Positions 51,947 to 61,025 are shown, counted from the stretch's first letter. The stretch: DNA of 64,000 nucleotides from Achromobacter sp. UMC71 (GCF_014170305.1 NZ_LZZT01000059.1:52298-116297), one strand, 5' to 3'. Made by a program: numbers and translations. Notes: generated from the letters alone by a model not told the origin.

Positions 51947-52729
51947 ATGCAGCTCCAGATCGAAGACTATCCCGGCTGCCTTGACGCCGCGCGCATCCTG
52001 ATCGCGGCGCGTGTTGCCGGCGTGGCGGGCCCGCGCCTGCCGGCAGCCAGCCGCCCGCAAACCCTGGGGCAGGCCTTCGCCGTGCAGCAGTGCACGGCCC
52101 GCCTGCTGCGCGAGTCCGGCCAGGACGACATCGCGGCCTGGAAAAGCGCGCTGCCCTCGCCCGAGAAGACCGTGGTCGCGCCGATCTACGCCTCGACGGT
52201 GGCCCAGGCGGGCAACATCCCCAGCCGCACGCAGGTCGTGCGCATCGAACCGGAAATCGCCTTCGAACTGGCGCGCGACCTGCCCGCCCGCGATGCGCCC
52301 TATAGCCGCGCCGACATCGACGCCGCCATCGGCGGCGCGCGCCTGGCGCTGGAAGTGCTGGGCTGCCGCTACGCAGCGCCCGAACACGCCAGCCTGCCCG
52401 AGCTGCTGGCCGACCACATGTTCAATGCCGGCCTGGTGCTGGGCCCGCGCCTGTCCACGCCGGACGCCGCGCCTGCCAGCATGACGCTGACCTTGTCGGT
52501 CGACGGCGCCGAAATCGAGCAGCACGCCGGCATTCATCCCAACGACCACCCCAAGGCCGGGCTGTATTGGCTCGCCAATTTCCTGCGCGAACAAGGCCTG
52601 GGCCTGCGCGCGGGAGAACACGTCATCACAGGGTCGTACGCGGGTTTCCTGGACGTGCCGGCCAACCGCGACATCGCCATTGCCTACGGCGATCTCGGCA
52701 CCCTGAACCTGCGGTTCACGGCCGCTTGA
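51947..52729 (+). CDS. 2-keto-4-pentenoate hydratase/fumarylacetoacetate-hydrolase-family protein
   Basis: A 260-residue protein of the MhpD/hydratase branch of the FAH superfamily, which acts on 2-keto acids with a metal. Family blocks are QTLGQAFAVQQCTARLL, PEIAFELARDLPARD, and the LADHMFNAGLVLGPRL and GSYAGFLDVPANRDIAIAYG segments. It follows the small membrane gene by 5 bases. In aromatic catabolism such enzymes hydrate meta-cleavage products, but no dioxygenase is nearby, so the substrate is open. Confidence 0.87.
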   Translation: MQLQIEDYPGCLDAARILIAARVAGVAGPRLPAASRPQTLGQAFAVQQCTARLLRESGQDDIAAWKSALPSPEKTVVAPIYASTVAQAGNIPSRTQVVRIEPEIAFELARDLPARDAPYSRADIDAAIGGARLALEVLGCRYAAPEHASLPELLADHMFNAGLVLGPRLSTPDAAPASMTLTLSVDGAEIEQHAGIHPNDHPKAGLYWLANFLREQGLGLRAGEHVITGSYAGFLDVPANRDIAIAYGDLGTLNLRFTAA

Positions 52730-52761
52730 GAGTCCCCCCCTACACGTCAGGACTTCCCGCC

Positions 52762-53295
52762 ATGCTGACCCTGCGCCCGTTTGCCCCGTCGGACTACCCC
52801 CTGCTTGCCAGCTGGTTCACCAGCCTGCCCGATGTCGTGCAATGGGGCGGGTCGCACGTGCCATATCCGATCACGCACGCCGCCCTGGACGTCATGCTGC
52901 AGGAAGGCCAGTCGCAGCCGCCGTCGCGCCGCTGCTGGATGGTGTACCGCGGCGACACGCCGGTGGGCCATGCGCAGCTGGCCTACGACTGGCGCGACGG
53001 CAACGCCCGCCTGGGTCGCGTCGTCATCGCCCCCGGCGAACGCGGCCAGGGCCTGGGCCGGCCCATGGTGACCCTGCTGATCGACGAAGCCTTTCGCACT
53101 CCTGGCATCGAGCGCCTGGAGCTCAACGTCTACACCTTCAACGAACGCGCCATCCACCTCTACAAGACGCTGGGATTCACGTTCGAAGGCGTGCGGCGCT
53201 CCTCCACCCAGGCCGGCGACGCGCGCTGGGATACCGGCATGATGGGGCTGCTGCGCACCGAATGGCAGGCCGCCGCGGCCCCCCACGCGGGCTGA
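52762..53295 (+). CDS. GNAT-family N-acetyltransferase
   Basis: A 177-residue acetyltransferase. The acetyl-CoA-binding motif A is visible as RVVIAPGERGQGLGRPMV (near residues 93-110), with the later LELNVYTFNERAIHLYKTLGF segment. It is close to the RimJ/ribosomal-protein or antibiotic-type GNAT group but the substrate is unassigned. It starts 32 bases after the hydratase-like gene, in the same direction. Confidence 0.9.
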   Translation: MLTLRPFAPSDYPLLASWFTSLPDVVQWGGSHVPYPITHAALDVMLQEGQSQPPSRRCWMVYRGDTPVGHAQLAYDWRDGNARLGRVVIAPGERGQGLGRPMVTLLIDEAFRTPGIERLELNVYTFNERAIHLYKTLGFTFEGVRRSSTQAGDARWDTGMMGLLRTEWQAAAAPHAG

Positions 53296-53303
53296 AGGAA
53301 AAA

Positions 53304-53323
53304 GGCCCGGGTTGCCCCGGGCC
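53304..53323 (-). terminator. Terminator of the amidase gene
   Basis: On the minus strand GGCCCGGG (53323-53316) pairs with CCCGGGCC (53311-53304) across a 4-base loop, followed by TTTTTCC. It lies 29 bases after the amidase stop and between convergent genes, so it mainly serves the leftward transcript. Confidence 0.85.
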
Positions 53324-53352
53324 CGTCTCAGGCGCTCGACGGACCGCCGCCG

Positions 53353-54777
53353 TCAGCGACGCCCGTTGTAGCGCGGTTGCGGCTGCGCGATGCTGACCGC
53401 CGGACCAGCCGCTTCAATCGCCTCGCCCGCCGCCAGGCAAAGATCCTCGCGGTAACGCCCCGCCACCACCTGCACGCCCACCGGACTGTCGCCCGCGTTG
53501 CCCATGGCCACCGTCAGCCCCGGCAGGCCCATGAAGGGCAGGCCGATCTGCGTCATCTGCGCGCGCCAAACGCGGTCGTAGGCGGCCTCGCCCTGCAGAT
53601 CCAGGTTGTCGGCGAAAGGCAGCTCGGCGGACACCGGCAGCAGCAGCACCGGATACTCCGCCAGGAACAGCTCCCACAAGCGCGTCAAGGTCGCGCGGCG
53701 CGTCAGCACCGCCGAGAACCGCGCCATGTCCATGCCGGCCACGCGTTCGCGCTGACCGGCCAGCGCGGCGATCGCACCGGCATCGCCTTCTTTTTTGGCG
53801 GCCTCGACCATGCCTTCGTAGCCATCGGCCATCCACATGCGGATCTGCAGGTCGGCCGCTTCCTGCAGCGGCGGCACGACATCCAGCGTATCCACCGACC
53901 ACCCCGCTTCGCTCAGGCGCCGGGCGGCGTCCTGCAAGGCCTTGACCACGGCGGGCTCGGTCTGCATACCGTCCGGGTTCAGGCACAGCGCCGCGCGACG
54001 CGGCGCCTCGGGTCCGGTCAGCGGCGCGGGCACCCACCAGGGATCGCGCGGATCCGGCGCGGCCATGGCCGCCAGCCCCAGCCGCACATCGGCAATCGTG
54101 CGCCCCAGCGGCCCCGACACCGCGGTAATCTGCCCGCCGATGGTGCGCTCGGGCAGCGCCGCGTTGTACGCCGGCACGCGGCCCAGCGACGGCCGCAAGC
54201 CATGCACGCCGCAGGCATAGGCCGGGTAGCGGATCGAGCCCGCGATATCCGTGCCGTGCGCCAGGTGGCCAATCCCCGCGGCAACCGCGGAGGCCGCCCC
54301 CCCGGACGATCCGCCCGGGGTCAGCGCCGGATTGCGCGGATTCAGGGTGTGCCCGTGCAGGCGGTTGCTGGTGAACCAGCGCAGCGAAAACGCCGGCGTA
54401 TTGGTGCGCCCCAAGATGACCGCGCCCGCGCGGCGCAGATTGTCCACCACCGGATTGTTGACCGCCGCGATCACATCCTTTTGCAGCGTCACGCCATTGG
54501 TGGTGGCATAGCCGGCCTGGTCCACGTTGACTTTGACGGTCACCGGCACGCCTGCCAGCAGGCCGGGATCTTCGCCGCGCGCCAAAGCCTCGTCCACGCG
54601 CGCGGCCTGCGCCAGCGTGTCTTCGGGCCGGTAATCGACCACCGCATTGATCGCGGGATTCACGGCCTGCAGCCGGTCCAGGGCGCTTTGCGTTGCCTCG
54701 ACTGCCGACACATCGCGCCGGCGGATACGCGCGGCAAGTTCAACTGCGGACAAACGCCAAAGCTCGGACACGCGCAA
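53353..54777 (-). CDS. Amidase-signature-family enzyme
   Basis: A 474-residue amidase using the Ser-cisSer-Lys triad: the Lys is in VPVTVKVNVDQAGY (near residue 82), the cis-Ser/Ser in GGSSGGAASAVAAGIG (near 153-168) with AGSIRYPAYACGVHGL following. The family cleaves amides, esters or carbamates. The substrate is not fixed by sequence. It has its own terminator at 53304-53323 and lies upstream of a LysR gene on the same strand with about 97 bases between. Confidence 0.9.
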   Translation of the reverse strand: MRVSELWRLSAVELAARIRRRDVSAVEATQSALDRLQAVNPAINAVVDYRPEDTLAQAARVDEALARGEDPGLLAGVPVTVKVNVDQAGYATTNGVTLQKDVIAAVNNPVVDNLRRAGAVILGRTNTPAFSLRWFTSNRLHGHTLNPRNPALTPGGSSGGAASAVAAGIGHLAHGTDIAGSIRYPAYACGVHGLRPSLGRVPAYNAALPERTIGGQITAVSGPLGRTIADVRLGLAAMAAPDPRDPWWVPAPLTGPEAPRRAALCLNPDGMQTEPAVVKALQDAARRLSEAGWSVDTLDVVPPLQEAADLQIRMWMADGYEGMVEAAKKEGDAGAIAALAGQRERVAGMDMARFSAVLTRRATLTRLWELFLAEYPVLLLPVSAELPFADNLDLQGEAAYDRVWRAQMTQIGLPFMGLPGLTVAMGNAGDSPVGVQVVAGRYREDLCLAAGEAIEAAGPAVSIAQPQPRYNGRR

Positions 54778-54874
54778 CTCCTCGTTTCAGGTCAGGGAAC
54801 ACGACCGGCCGGCCCATCGCCGCCGGACGGTCAACCTTAGCGCCTGCCGAGCGCGGCCACAAGCCGGGGCGAAG

Positions 54875-55741
54875 TCAGTCCGACTCGAACACCTCGATGA
54901 TCGCGTCGGCCACGGCGCGCACGCGGGCCGTCCGGTTCAGGTCGCCGTGCATTACCAGCCACAAGTCGTAAGGCTCGCTGCGGTTCGGCCAGATCCGCAC
55001 CAGGTCTGGATACTGCGGCGCCATATGGACCGGCAGCTCGCCGATACCCAGCCCCGCCGCCACCGCCTCGATGATCATCAGCCCCGAATTCAGCTCCATC
55101 GCAATGCGGCCATTGCCGGTCGGCTCGCCGCAGAACGTATCGGACCAGCCAGGCAGCACCGACTGCTGGTAAGTCACCAGCGTATGGCCGGCGAACGCCG
55201 TGCCGGGCCGCGGTTCGCCGTTGGCCTTGAGGTAGGCTTTCGACGCGTACAGCCCGACCTCCTTGCGCGCCAAGTGGCGTTGGATCAGTTCCGGGTTGTC
55301 CGGCTTGACGTTGCGGATCGCCAGGTCCGCTTCGCGCCGCGTCAGGTTGCTCAATTGAATCGACGTCGACAGCGCAACGCGGATGTCCGGGTGCTGCACG
55401 TGCAGGCGGCGGATGGCTTCCATGATGAAGTAGCTGGCGACCGTCTCGGACGTCGCCACCCGCACCACGCCAGACAACCGGTGGTCCAGCCCCTGCATCT
55501 GGCGTTGCAGCTGATCGGCCGCCTGCTCCATGCGCTCGGCCGCGGCAAAGGCCTGCTCGCCCGCGGCCGTCGGCACGTAGCCGGAAGGCGTACGCAGGAA
55601 CAACCGCGCATCCAGCGAGGTTTCCAGCGCCGCCAGCCGCCGGCCGGCCGTAGCCTGGTCGATCTGCAGCAACGCGGCCGCGCCGCGCAGCGTGCCGTTG
55701 CGGTAGATCGCCAGGAATATCCGCGCATTGTCCCAATCCAT
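54875..55741 (-). CDS. LysR-family regulator divergent from the DHA2 pump
   Basis: A 288-residue LysR-type regulator. DNA-binding block LRGAAALLQIDQATAGRRLAALE (shortened core: QIDQATAGRRL) is followed by SGYVPTAAGEQAFAAAERME and the effector domain. It is divergent from the MFS gene at 55927. Three copies of TTGCATCA in the gap (two on the plus strand 32 bases apart, one inverted) are the probable binding sites. The regulator probably controls the pump and itself. Confidence 0.9.
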   Translation of the reverse strand: MDWDNARIFLAIYRNGTLRGAAALLQIDQATAGRRLAALETSLDARLFLRTPSGYVPTAAGEQAFAAAERMEQAADQLQRQMQGLDHRLSGVVRVATSETVASYFIMEAIRRLHVQHPDIRVALSTSIQLSNLTRREADLAIRNVKPDNPELIQRHLARKEVGLYASKAYLKANGEPRPGTAFAGHTLVTYQQSVLPGWSDTFCGEPTGNGRIAMELNSGLMIIEAVAAGLGIGELPVHMAPQYPDLVRIWPNRSEPYDLWLVMHGDLNRTARVRAVADAIIEVFESD

Positions 55742-55825
55742 GAAGCGGACTCCTTTGCCGCCGCTGCGGCGCCGACCGAACCGGAGCAGCCACCGCCCGA
55801 TTGTGACAGCAATGGCCCCGGCCGA

Positions 55826-55875
55826 TGATGCAATTTTGCATCACTATAAAGCAGTTATTCCTCTTTTTTGCATCA
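55826..55875. promoter_or_regulatory. TTGCATCA repeats in the LysR/MFS divergent gap
   Basis: TTGCATCA occurs at 55836-55843 and 55868-55875 on the plus strand (32 bases apart, about three helical turns) and in inverted form at 55826-55833. The first two form the near-palindrome GATGCAATTTTGCATC (55827-55842). Such spacing suits a LysR tetramer contacting two sites on one DNA face. Confidence 0.68.
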
Positions 55876-55926
55876 TAGAAACCTCCTAAGCTGTGCACCT
55901 CGGAAAGTCCCCCCGGAATTCTCGCA

Positions 55927-57339
55927 ATGCGCACCGCCTGTCCCACCGCCCCCATCACGCCCACGCCGGCCGAACCCGCCTTGCGGCCGGCCGCCACCGG
56001 CTTGCTACCCCTGGTCACCCTGGCCATCGGCTTCGTCATGGCCATGCTGGACGTCACCGTCGTCAATGTCGCCCTGCCCAGCATCGCCCTGCAGTTCACC
56101 GTGCCGCTGACCGATCTGGTCTGGATCGTCGACGGCTACACCCTGACCTTCGCCGCCCTGCTGCTGGTGGCCGGCGCCCTGGCCGACCGCTATGGCGCCA
56201 AGACCATCTACCTGGCCGGCCTGGGCGTCTTCACCCTGGCCTCGCTGCTCTGCGGCATCGCCCCCAATGGCGACCTGCTGATCGCCGCCCGCATGCTGCA
56301 AGGCCTGGGCGCGGCGTTGTTCATGCCCAGCTCGCTCAGCCTGCTGACCCATGCCTACGAAGACGAACAGGTGCGCAACCGCATGCTGGCCGCCTGGTCG
56401 GCCATCGTCGCCGTGGCCGGCGCCGCCGGCCCGCTGCTGGGCGGCGTGCTGATCCACCAATTCGGCTGGCGCGGCATCTTCCTGATCAACCTGCCGCTGG
56501 GCCTGGCCGGCCTGTGGCTCGCCAGGCGCCGCATCCAGGCGGCTCCCCGCCGCCCACGCGCGCTCAACCCGCTCAGCCACCTGCTCGGCGTGGTCGCGCT
56601 GTCGTCGCTATGTTTCGTGCTGATCCAGGGCAACGCCTACGGCTGGTCGTCGTCCCCTATCCTGGGCGCGGTCGCCCTGTGCGCGGTGGCGACCGTGGTG
56701 CTGGTGCGCCGCGAACGGCGCCACGCCGAACCCATCATTCCGCGCGCCCTGTTCCAGACCTCGCAATTCGCGGCGGCCAACGGCGTCGGCTTCCTGATCA
56801 ACCTGGCCTCGTATGGCCAGTTGTTCCTGCTCAGCCTCTTCTTGCAGCATGCCCGCGGCGCCGACGCCTTGCAGACCGGCATCCAGTTGGTGCCCATGCT
56901 GGCGGTATTCTCCATCGGCAATCTGATTTCCAGCCGCGTCTCGGCGCGCTGGAACGTGTCGGCCTCGCTGCTGGGCGGCATCTCGCTCGCGACGCTGATG
57001 AGCGCGGCCGGGCTGGCCGCGTTCTCGCCGGACATCGCCTACTGGCCCTTCGCCATCGTCGTCGCCCTGGCCAACCTGGGCGTCGGCATCGCCGTACCGG
57101 CCATGACCAGCGTCGTCATGCAGGTCTCCGGCAAGCACCACGCCAACAGCGCGGCGGCGGCGCTGAACGCCAATCGTCAATCGGGCGCCCTGGTCGGCGT
57201 AGCGCTGATGGGCACCGTCCTGCACCTGCTGCCTGACTGGCACGCCAGCCTGCCCGCCGCCTACAGCATCATCACAGCCGCCTACCTGATCGCCGCGATG
57301 CTGGTCTGGCGCCACCTGCGCCGCGCCCGCAACGCCTGA
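55927..57339 (+). CDS. DHA2 (EmrB/QacA)-family multidrug MFS pump
   Basis: A 470-residue, 14-helix drug:proton antiporter in the inner membrane. MAMLDVTVVNVALPSIALQF is the DHA2 signature in helix 1, WIVDGYTLTFAALLLVAGAL follows in helix 2, and the motif C region is in GPLLGGVLIHQFGWRGIF. Substrates in the family include dyes, disinfectants and drugs. It is divergent from the LysR regulator and has no EmrA-like partner beside it. Confidence 0.92.
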   Translation: MRTACPTAPITPTPAEPALRPAATGLLPLVTLAIGFVMAMLDVTVVNVALPSIALQFTVPLTDLVWIVDGYTLTFAALLLVAGALADRYGAKTIYLAGLGVFTLASLLCGIAPNGDLLIAARMLQGLGAALFMPSSLSLLTHAYEDEQVRNRMLAAWSAIVAVAGAAGPLLGGVLIHQFGWRGIFLINLPLGLAGLWLARRRIQAAPRRPRALNPLSHLLGVVALSSLCFVLIQGNAYGWSSSPILGAVALCAVATVVLVRRERRHAEPIIPRALFQTSQFAAANGVGFLINLASYGQLFLLSLFLQHARGADALQTGIQLVPMLAVFSIGNLISSRVSARWNVSASLLGGISLATLMSAAGLAAFSPDIAYWPFAIVVALANLGVGIAVPAMTSVVMQVSGKHHANSAAAALNANRQSGALVGVALMGTVLHLLPDWHASLPAAYSIITAAYLIAAMLVWRHLRRARNA

Positions 57340-57359
57340 TCCGCCCCGTACCGCAAGCC

Positions 57360-57386
57360 GTCGGCGCAGACAGGTTCTGCGCCGAC
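57360..57386. terminator. Hairpin between the MFS pump and the peptidase gene
   Basis: GTCGGCGCAGA (57360-57370) pairs perfectly with TCTGCGCCGAC (57376-57386) around a 5-base loop, between convergent genes (stops at 57339 and 57397). No T-run is present, so the hairpin may act as a modest bidirectional block. Confidence 0.5.
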
Positions 57387-57396
57387 CGCGGCGGCG

Positions 57397-58047
57397 CTAT
57401 ACGGCGGCGGCTGACGTACGGGCTTCCGGCAGGATCGCCACTCCCCGGCCCGCAAAGAACGTATCGAACACCTGCAACGGCACCACCGCGTCGGCCTGCA
57501 CGCCAGGCTCGCCGGAAGGGTTGTGAAACGTCACGCTCTCCGCCGTGGCGCGTGTCACCAGCACCAGGTGCCCGCCCTTGGCCGGCGGTTCGCGGTCGGG
57601 CCAGCGTATCCACGGATGCACCGAGGCCATGAAGTATTCCGCCTGCGCCATCACGTCCGGCAATTCATCCGCGCCCAGCCCCACCCGCACCTCGGCCCGC
57701 AGGCCGAAATCCTGCGCCACGAACTGCACGAACGGCGCGTAGATCAATCCCTTGATCTGCCCGTCCGTTTCCGTATAGGCGCCATAAGGCAAGCTGCGGC
57801 GCGCCAGTTCGAGCGTCGGATGGACCTGTCCGCTGCGCGCGGCCAGCACCATCTTCAGACACGCCATGCCGCAGACATGGCTGGCCCAGCGCGCATATTC
57901 CGCCACGTCCCGGGCGCCCGAATCGCGCCACGCGGGATCATCCTCCAGACGCAGTTCCTTGCGGATGATCTGGCCGGCCAGGTGGGCGGACTCCCATTGG
58001 CAGAAATACGGCACCGCCGGCTGCCCGCCGGATCGTGACTTGTCCAT
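57397..58047 (-). CDS. C39-like papain-fold peptidase domain protein
   Basis: A 216-residue protein resembling the Peptidase_C39-like family (papain-like fold). The probable catalytic residues are Cys59 (HVCGMACLKMVLA; Cys63 is a second Cys), His160 (KGGHLVLVTR) and Asn176 (TFHNPSG). There is no signal peptide or ABC partner, so it is not a bacteriocin-processing transporter. The start has GGAGTGGTGG upstream. Its substrate, and whether it cleaves peptides at all, are unknown. It converges with the pump gene and is divergent from the dehydrogenase at 58163. Confidence 0.72.
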   Translation of the reverse strand: MDKSRSGGQPAVPYFCQWESAHLAGQIIRKELRLEDDPAWRDSGARDVAEYARWASHVCGMACLKMVLAARSGQVHPTLELARRSLPYGAYTETDGQIKGLIYAPFVQFVAQDFGLRAEVRVGLGADELPDVMAQAEYFMASVHPWIRWPDREPPAKGGHLVLVTRATAESVTFHNPSGEPGVQADAVVPLQVFDTFFAGRGVAILPEARTSAAAV

Positions 58048-58162
58048 CCACCACTCCAGTGATGTTCAGGGACTGCCATCTTGCCGCCACGCGCCGCGCG
58101 TGGCAACCCGGCGGCCTTTGCTTCACAATGAGCCTTCCCCGACACCCCTTCCGGAGCGCCGC

Positions 58163-59107
58163 ATGACCGACACGTCCTCTCATCCCGCCATCCGCCGCGT
58201 CGCCATCGTCGGCGCGGGCACCATCGGCGCCAGCTGGGCCGCGCTGTTTCTGGCGCACGGCCTGGAGGTCGTGGTCAGCGATCCCGCCGCCGACGCCGAG
58301 CCCCTCACGCGCGCCCGCGTCGCCGCGGCATGGCCTGTGCTGAACGAACTCGGACGCGTCGCCGCCGGCGCCACGCCCGACGCCCTGCGCTTCGAACCCG
58401 ACCTGAGCACTGCCCTGCAAGGCGCCGACTTCGTCCAGGAAAACGCGCCCGAACGCGAAGACTTCAAGACCGACCTGTTCGCGCGCATGGACGCCATCCT
58501 GCCGCCCCACGTCATCGTCGCCTCCAGCTCGTCCGGCCTCATCATGAGCCGCCTGCAAGCGCGCTGCCGTCACGCCGGGCGCTTCGTCATCGGCCACCCC
58601 TTCAATCCGCCGCACCTGATCCCGCTGGTCGAAGTCGTGGGCGGCGACAAGACGTCCGCCGACACCATCGACCGCTGCATCGACTTCTACCGCCAGCTGG
58701 GCAAGTACCCCATCCGCCTGAACAAGGAAGTGCCCGGCCACATCGCCAACCGACTGCAGGCCGCGCTGTGGCGCGAAGCCATCCACCTGGCCGCAGAAAA
58801 TGTCGCCAGCGTGGCCGACATCGACGCCGCCGTCTCGCAAGGCCCCGGCCTGCGCTGGGCCCTGTTCGGACCGCACATGACCTTCAACCTGGGCGGCGGC
58901 GCGGGCGGCCTGGCGCATTTCATGGACCATCTGCTCGGCCCCGTGCAGACCTGGTGGGACGACCTGGGCACGCCCGACGTCACCCCCGCGCTGCAACGCC
59001 GCCTGATTGAAGGCGTCAACGCCGAAGCCGGCTCGCGCAACATCGCCGACCTGGTCCAGACCCGCGATGCGCAACTGACCGCGCTGCTGAAAGTCCTGCA
59101 ACGCTGA
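58163..59107 (+). CDS. 3-hydroxyacyl-CoA-dehydrogenase-family oxidoreductase
   Basis: A 314-residue NAD-dependent enzyme with an N-terminal Rossmann domain (RVAIVGAGTIGASWAALF, near residues 12-29) and the family motif IGHPFNPPHLIPLVEVVGG (the His is catalytic in relatives). The length and segments (LNKEVPGHIANRLQAALWRE) are closest to L-carnitine dehydrogenase or L-gulonate 3-dehydrogenase, which act on free hydroxy acids rather than CoA thioesters. It is divergent from the peptidase gene. No carnitine or gulonate genes are next to it. Confidence 0.85.
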   Translation: MTDTSSHPAIRRVAIVGAGTIGASWAALFLAHGLEVVVSDPAADAEPLTRARVAAAWPVLNELGRVAAGATPDALRFEPDLSTALQGADFVQENAPEREDFKTDLFARMDAILPPHVIVASSSSGLIMSRLQARCRHAGRFVIGHPFNPPHLIPLVEVVGGDKTSADTIDRCIDFYRQLGKYPIRLNKEVPGHIANRLQAALWREAIHLAAENVASVADIDAAVSQGPGLRWALFGPHMTFNLGGGAGGLAHFMDHLLGPVQTWWDDLGTPDVTPALQRRLIEGVNAEAGSRNIADLVQTRDAQLTALLKVLQR

Positions 59108-59319
59108 ACCGTCCGTCGGCTGCGATGCTGCCTGCCCGGACGGGCTGCAGCGCGCAGCCGGACATAGCGCGAGGAAGGCCGTCGCGGCCATGCGGCATCT
59201 CGGCCATACGAGAGCGGCCGGCAGCGGATCTGCGGACCTGCCGTTCAGGCCCCGGCCGCGCCGCTGGTATCCTACGGATTACCCGGCCTTCGGCCCTCCT
59301 TCATGCGCAGGAACTCCCC

Positions 59320-59592
59320 ATGATTTCCGTGATCCACGACACCGATCATTCCCGCTACACGGCGACCGTCGACGGCGTGCTGTGCGTACTGGATTACCAG
59401 TTGCAGGACGGCGTGATGACCATCACCCACACCGGCGTGCCCAGCCACGTAGGCGGACGCGGCATCGCGGCCGAACTCACGCGCGTGGCGCTGGACAGCG
59501 CCCGCGCCCAGGGCTGGAAGGTCCGCCCGCGCTGCTCCTACGCCGACGTCTACATGCGCCGCCATCCCGAATACAACGACCTGCTCGCCTGA
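59320..59592 (+). CDS. Small GNAT-fold protein of the YjdJ type
   Basis: A 90-residue protein that matches the short GNAT family (PF14542, YjdJ): GVLCVLDYQLQDGVMTITHT is followed by GGRGIAAELTRVALDSARAQ, the acetyl-CoA loop, and VRPRCSYADVYMRRHPEY, the conserved C-terminal block. The ATG at 59320 is used because it has AGGAACTCCCC upstream. The role of the family is unknown. Confidence 0.85.
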   Translation: MISVIHDTDHSRYTATVDGVLCVLDYQLQDGVMTITHTGVPSHVGGRGIAAELTRVALDSARAQGWKVRPRCSYADVYMRRHPEYNDLLA

Positions 59593-59710
59593 CGGCAACC
59601 CTCCGTCTACCGGCAAGCCCGATGGCCCCGCGTCCGCGCCGGTCCATCCGCCCAGGCCATGACGAACCCGGGTGCAGGCCGGCCTTTTTTTGATTTCAGG
59701 CTTTTCCGTA

Positions 59711-60103
59711 ATGACGTCTCTTTCCGCTGCCTGCCCCTGCGGCTCCGCGAATAGCTATGCCGCCTGCTGCGGCCGCTGGCACGATGGCCCGCAAGCGCTG
59801 CAAGCCCCCACCGCACAGGCCCTGATGCGCTCGCGCTACAGCGCGTTCGTGCTCGACAAGCTGCCTTATCTGCTGGACACCTGGCACCCCAGCACCCGGC
59901 CGGCCACGCTCGAACCAAATCCGCCCGGCCTGAAATGGCTGGGCCTGTCGATCAAGCAGGCGCGCGACCAGGACGCCGACCACGCCACCGTCGAATTCGT
60001 CGCGCGCAGCCGCCTGGCCGGCCGCGCCAGCCGCATGCACGAAGTCAGCCGTTTCGTGCGCGAAGGCGGGCGCTGGTACTACGTCGACGGCGACCTAAGC
60101 TGA
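59711..60103 (+). CDS. YchJ-family (UPF0225) protein with SEC-C motif
   Basis: A 130-residue protein. The N-terminus carries the zinc-binding SEC-C Cys pattern (CPCGSANSYAACCG), as at the C-terminus of SecA, followed by the conserved ALMRSRYSAFVLDKLPYLLD and the NTF2-like WYYVDGDLS end. The ATG at 59711 is chosen over a GTG 13 codons upstream because the motif then begins near the N-terminus. The function of YchJ is not established. It ends 9 bases into the convergent LysR gene. Confidence 0.88.
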   Translation: MTSLSAACPCGSANSYAACCGRWHDGPQALQAPTAQALMRSRYSAFVLDKLPYLLDTWHPSTRPATLEPNPPGLKWLGLSIKQARDQDADHATVEFVARSRLAGRASRMHEVSRFVREGGRWYYVDGDLS

Positions 60104-60979
60104 CGCCATCCGGCGCGGTGGTGGCGCGGCCTCCGCGCCGACCGCCTGCTTCAACACCGCCACCAGATCCGCCTGAGCGCCCAGCGCCGCTTTCGCGTTG
60201 CCCACGATCGCAAGCTCGGTATGCGGCGCCTGCGCCAGCCCCTGCGCCGGCCCTAGCACGCCGTGCTCGGGCAGACACGCAAACGCCGGCAACAACGACA
60301 CGCCCAACCCCGCGGCCACCGCCGCCTGCACGCCCGCCAGGCTCTGGCTGTGGTATGCCGCGCGCCAGGGACGGCCCGCGCTCTCCAGGGCATAGATCAT
60401 CCGCTTGCGATAAATGCAGCCTTGCGGAAACAGCACCAGCGGCACCGGCTCCCGCCCCAGCAGCAAGCGCTTGTCACCCACCCACGCCAGCCGCTCCGGC
60501 CACGCCGCCAGGCAGGGGCCGTCGCCCGGCTCACGCTTGATCAGCGCCAGATCCAGATCGCCCGCCGCCAGCCTGGCCTTCAGGTCCGTACTCATGCCAC
60601 TGCCCGTTTCCAGACGAATCTCGGGATGGCTGGCCGCGAATCCCGCGAGCAGCGCCGTCAGGCGCGACACATCAAAATCTTCGGGCACCCCCAAACGAAT
60701 CACCTGCGCGCCGCGCGGCGCCGACAGCACCAGCTCCGCCTCATCCGCCATCGCCAACAGCTTGCGCGCATAGGTCAGCATCAACTCGCCATCCTCGGTC
60801 GCGGTCACCTGATTGCCGGTGCGGTCCCGCAGCAACAACGTCTTGCCCACCATCTGCTCCAGCTTACGCACCTGCTGGCTCACCGTCGATTGCGTGCGAT
60901 GCACACGGCCAGCCGCACGCGTAAAGCTACCCTCGTCCACCACGCATACCAGCGTTCTGAGAAGTTCAAGATCAAGCAT
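60095..60979 (-). CDS. LysR-family regulator preceded by 21-bp tandem repeats
   Basis: A 294-residue LysR-type regulator. The start at 60979 gives MLDLELLRTLVCVVDEGSFT, the standard family N-terminus, with the helix-turn-helix RAAGRVHRTQSTVSQQVRKLE next. An open frame extends to 61099 through 21-bp repeats, which would add seven-residue repeats ahead of the fold; I consider that untranslated. Its stop lies 9 bases inside the end of the convergent YchJ gene. The adjacent repeats may be its own operators. The target genes are unknown, and HAD/aldolase genes to the right are read away from it. Confidence 0.88.
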   Translation of the reverse strand: MLDLELLRTLVCVVDEGSFTRAAGRVHRTQSTVSQQVRKLEQMVGKTLLLRDRTGNQVTATEDGELMLTYARKLLAMADEAELVLSAPRGAQVIRLGVPEDFDVSRLTALLAGFAASHPEIRLETGSGMSTDLKARLAAGDLDLALIKREPGDGPCLAAWPERLAWVGDKRLLLGREPVPLVLFPQGCIYRKRMIYALESAGRPWRAAYHSQSLAGVQAAVAAGLGVSLLPAFACLPEHGVLGPAQGLAQAPHTELAIVGNAKAALGAQADLVAVLKQAVGAEAAPPPRRMASA

Positions 60980-60980
60980 G

Positions 60981-61022
60981 ATGTTTCCGCTGTGAAGACC
61001 TATGTTTCCGCTATGAAGACCT
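60981..61022. repeat. 21-bp tandem duplication A (two units)
   Basis: Units 60981-61001 and 61002-61022 are head-to-tail copies differing at one base; each starts ATGTTTCCGCT and ends GAAGACCT. They begin 2 bases upstream of the LysR start codon. The period of 21 bases equals two helical turns, so proteins bound at each copy would face the same side of DNA. Confidence 0.9.
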
Positions 61023-61025
61023 ATT

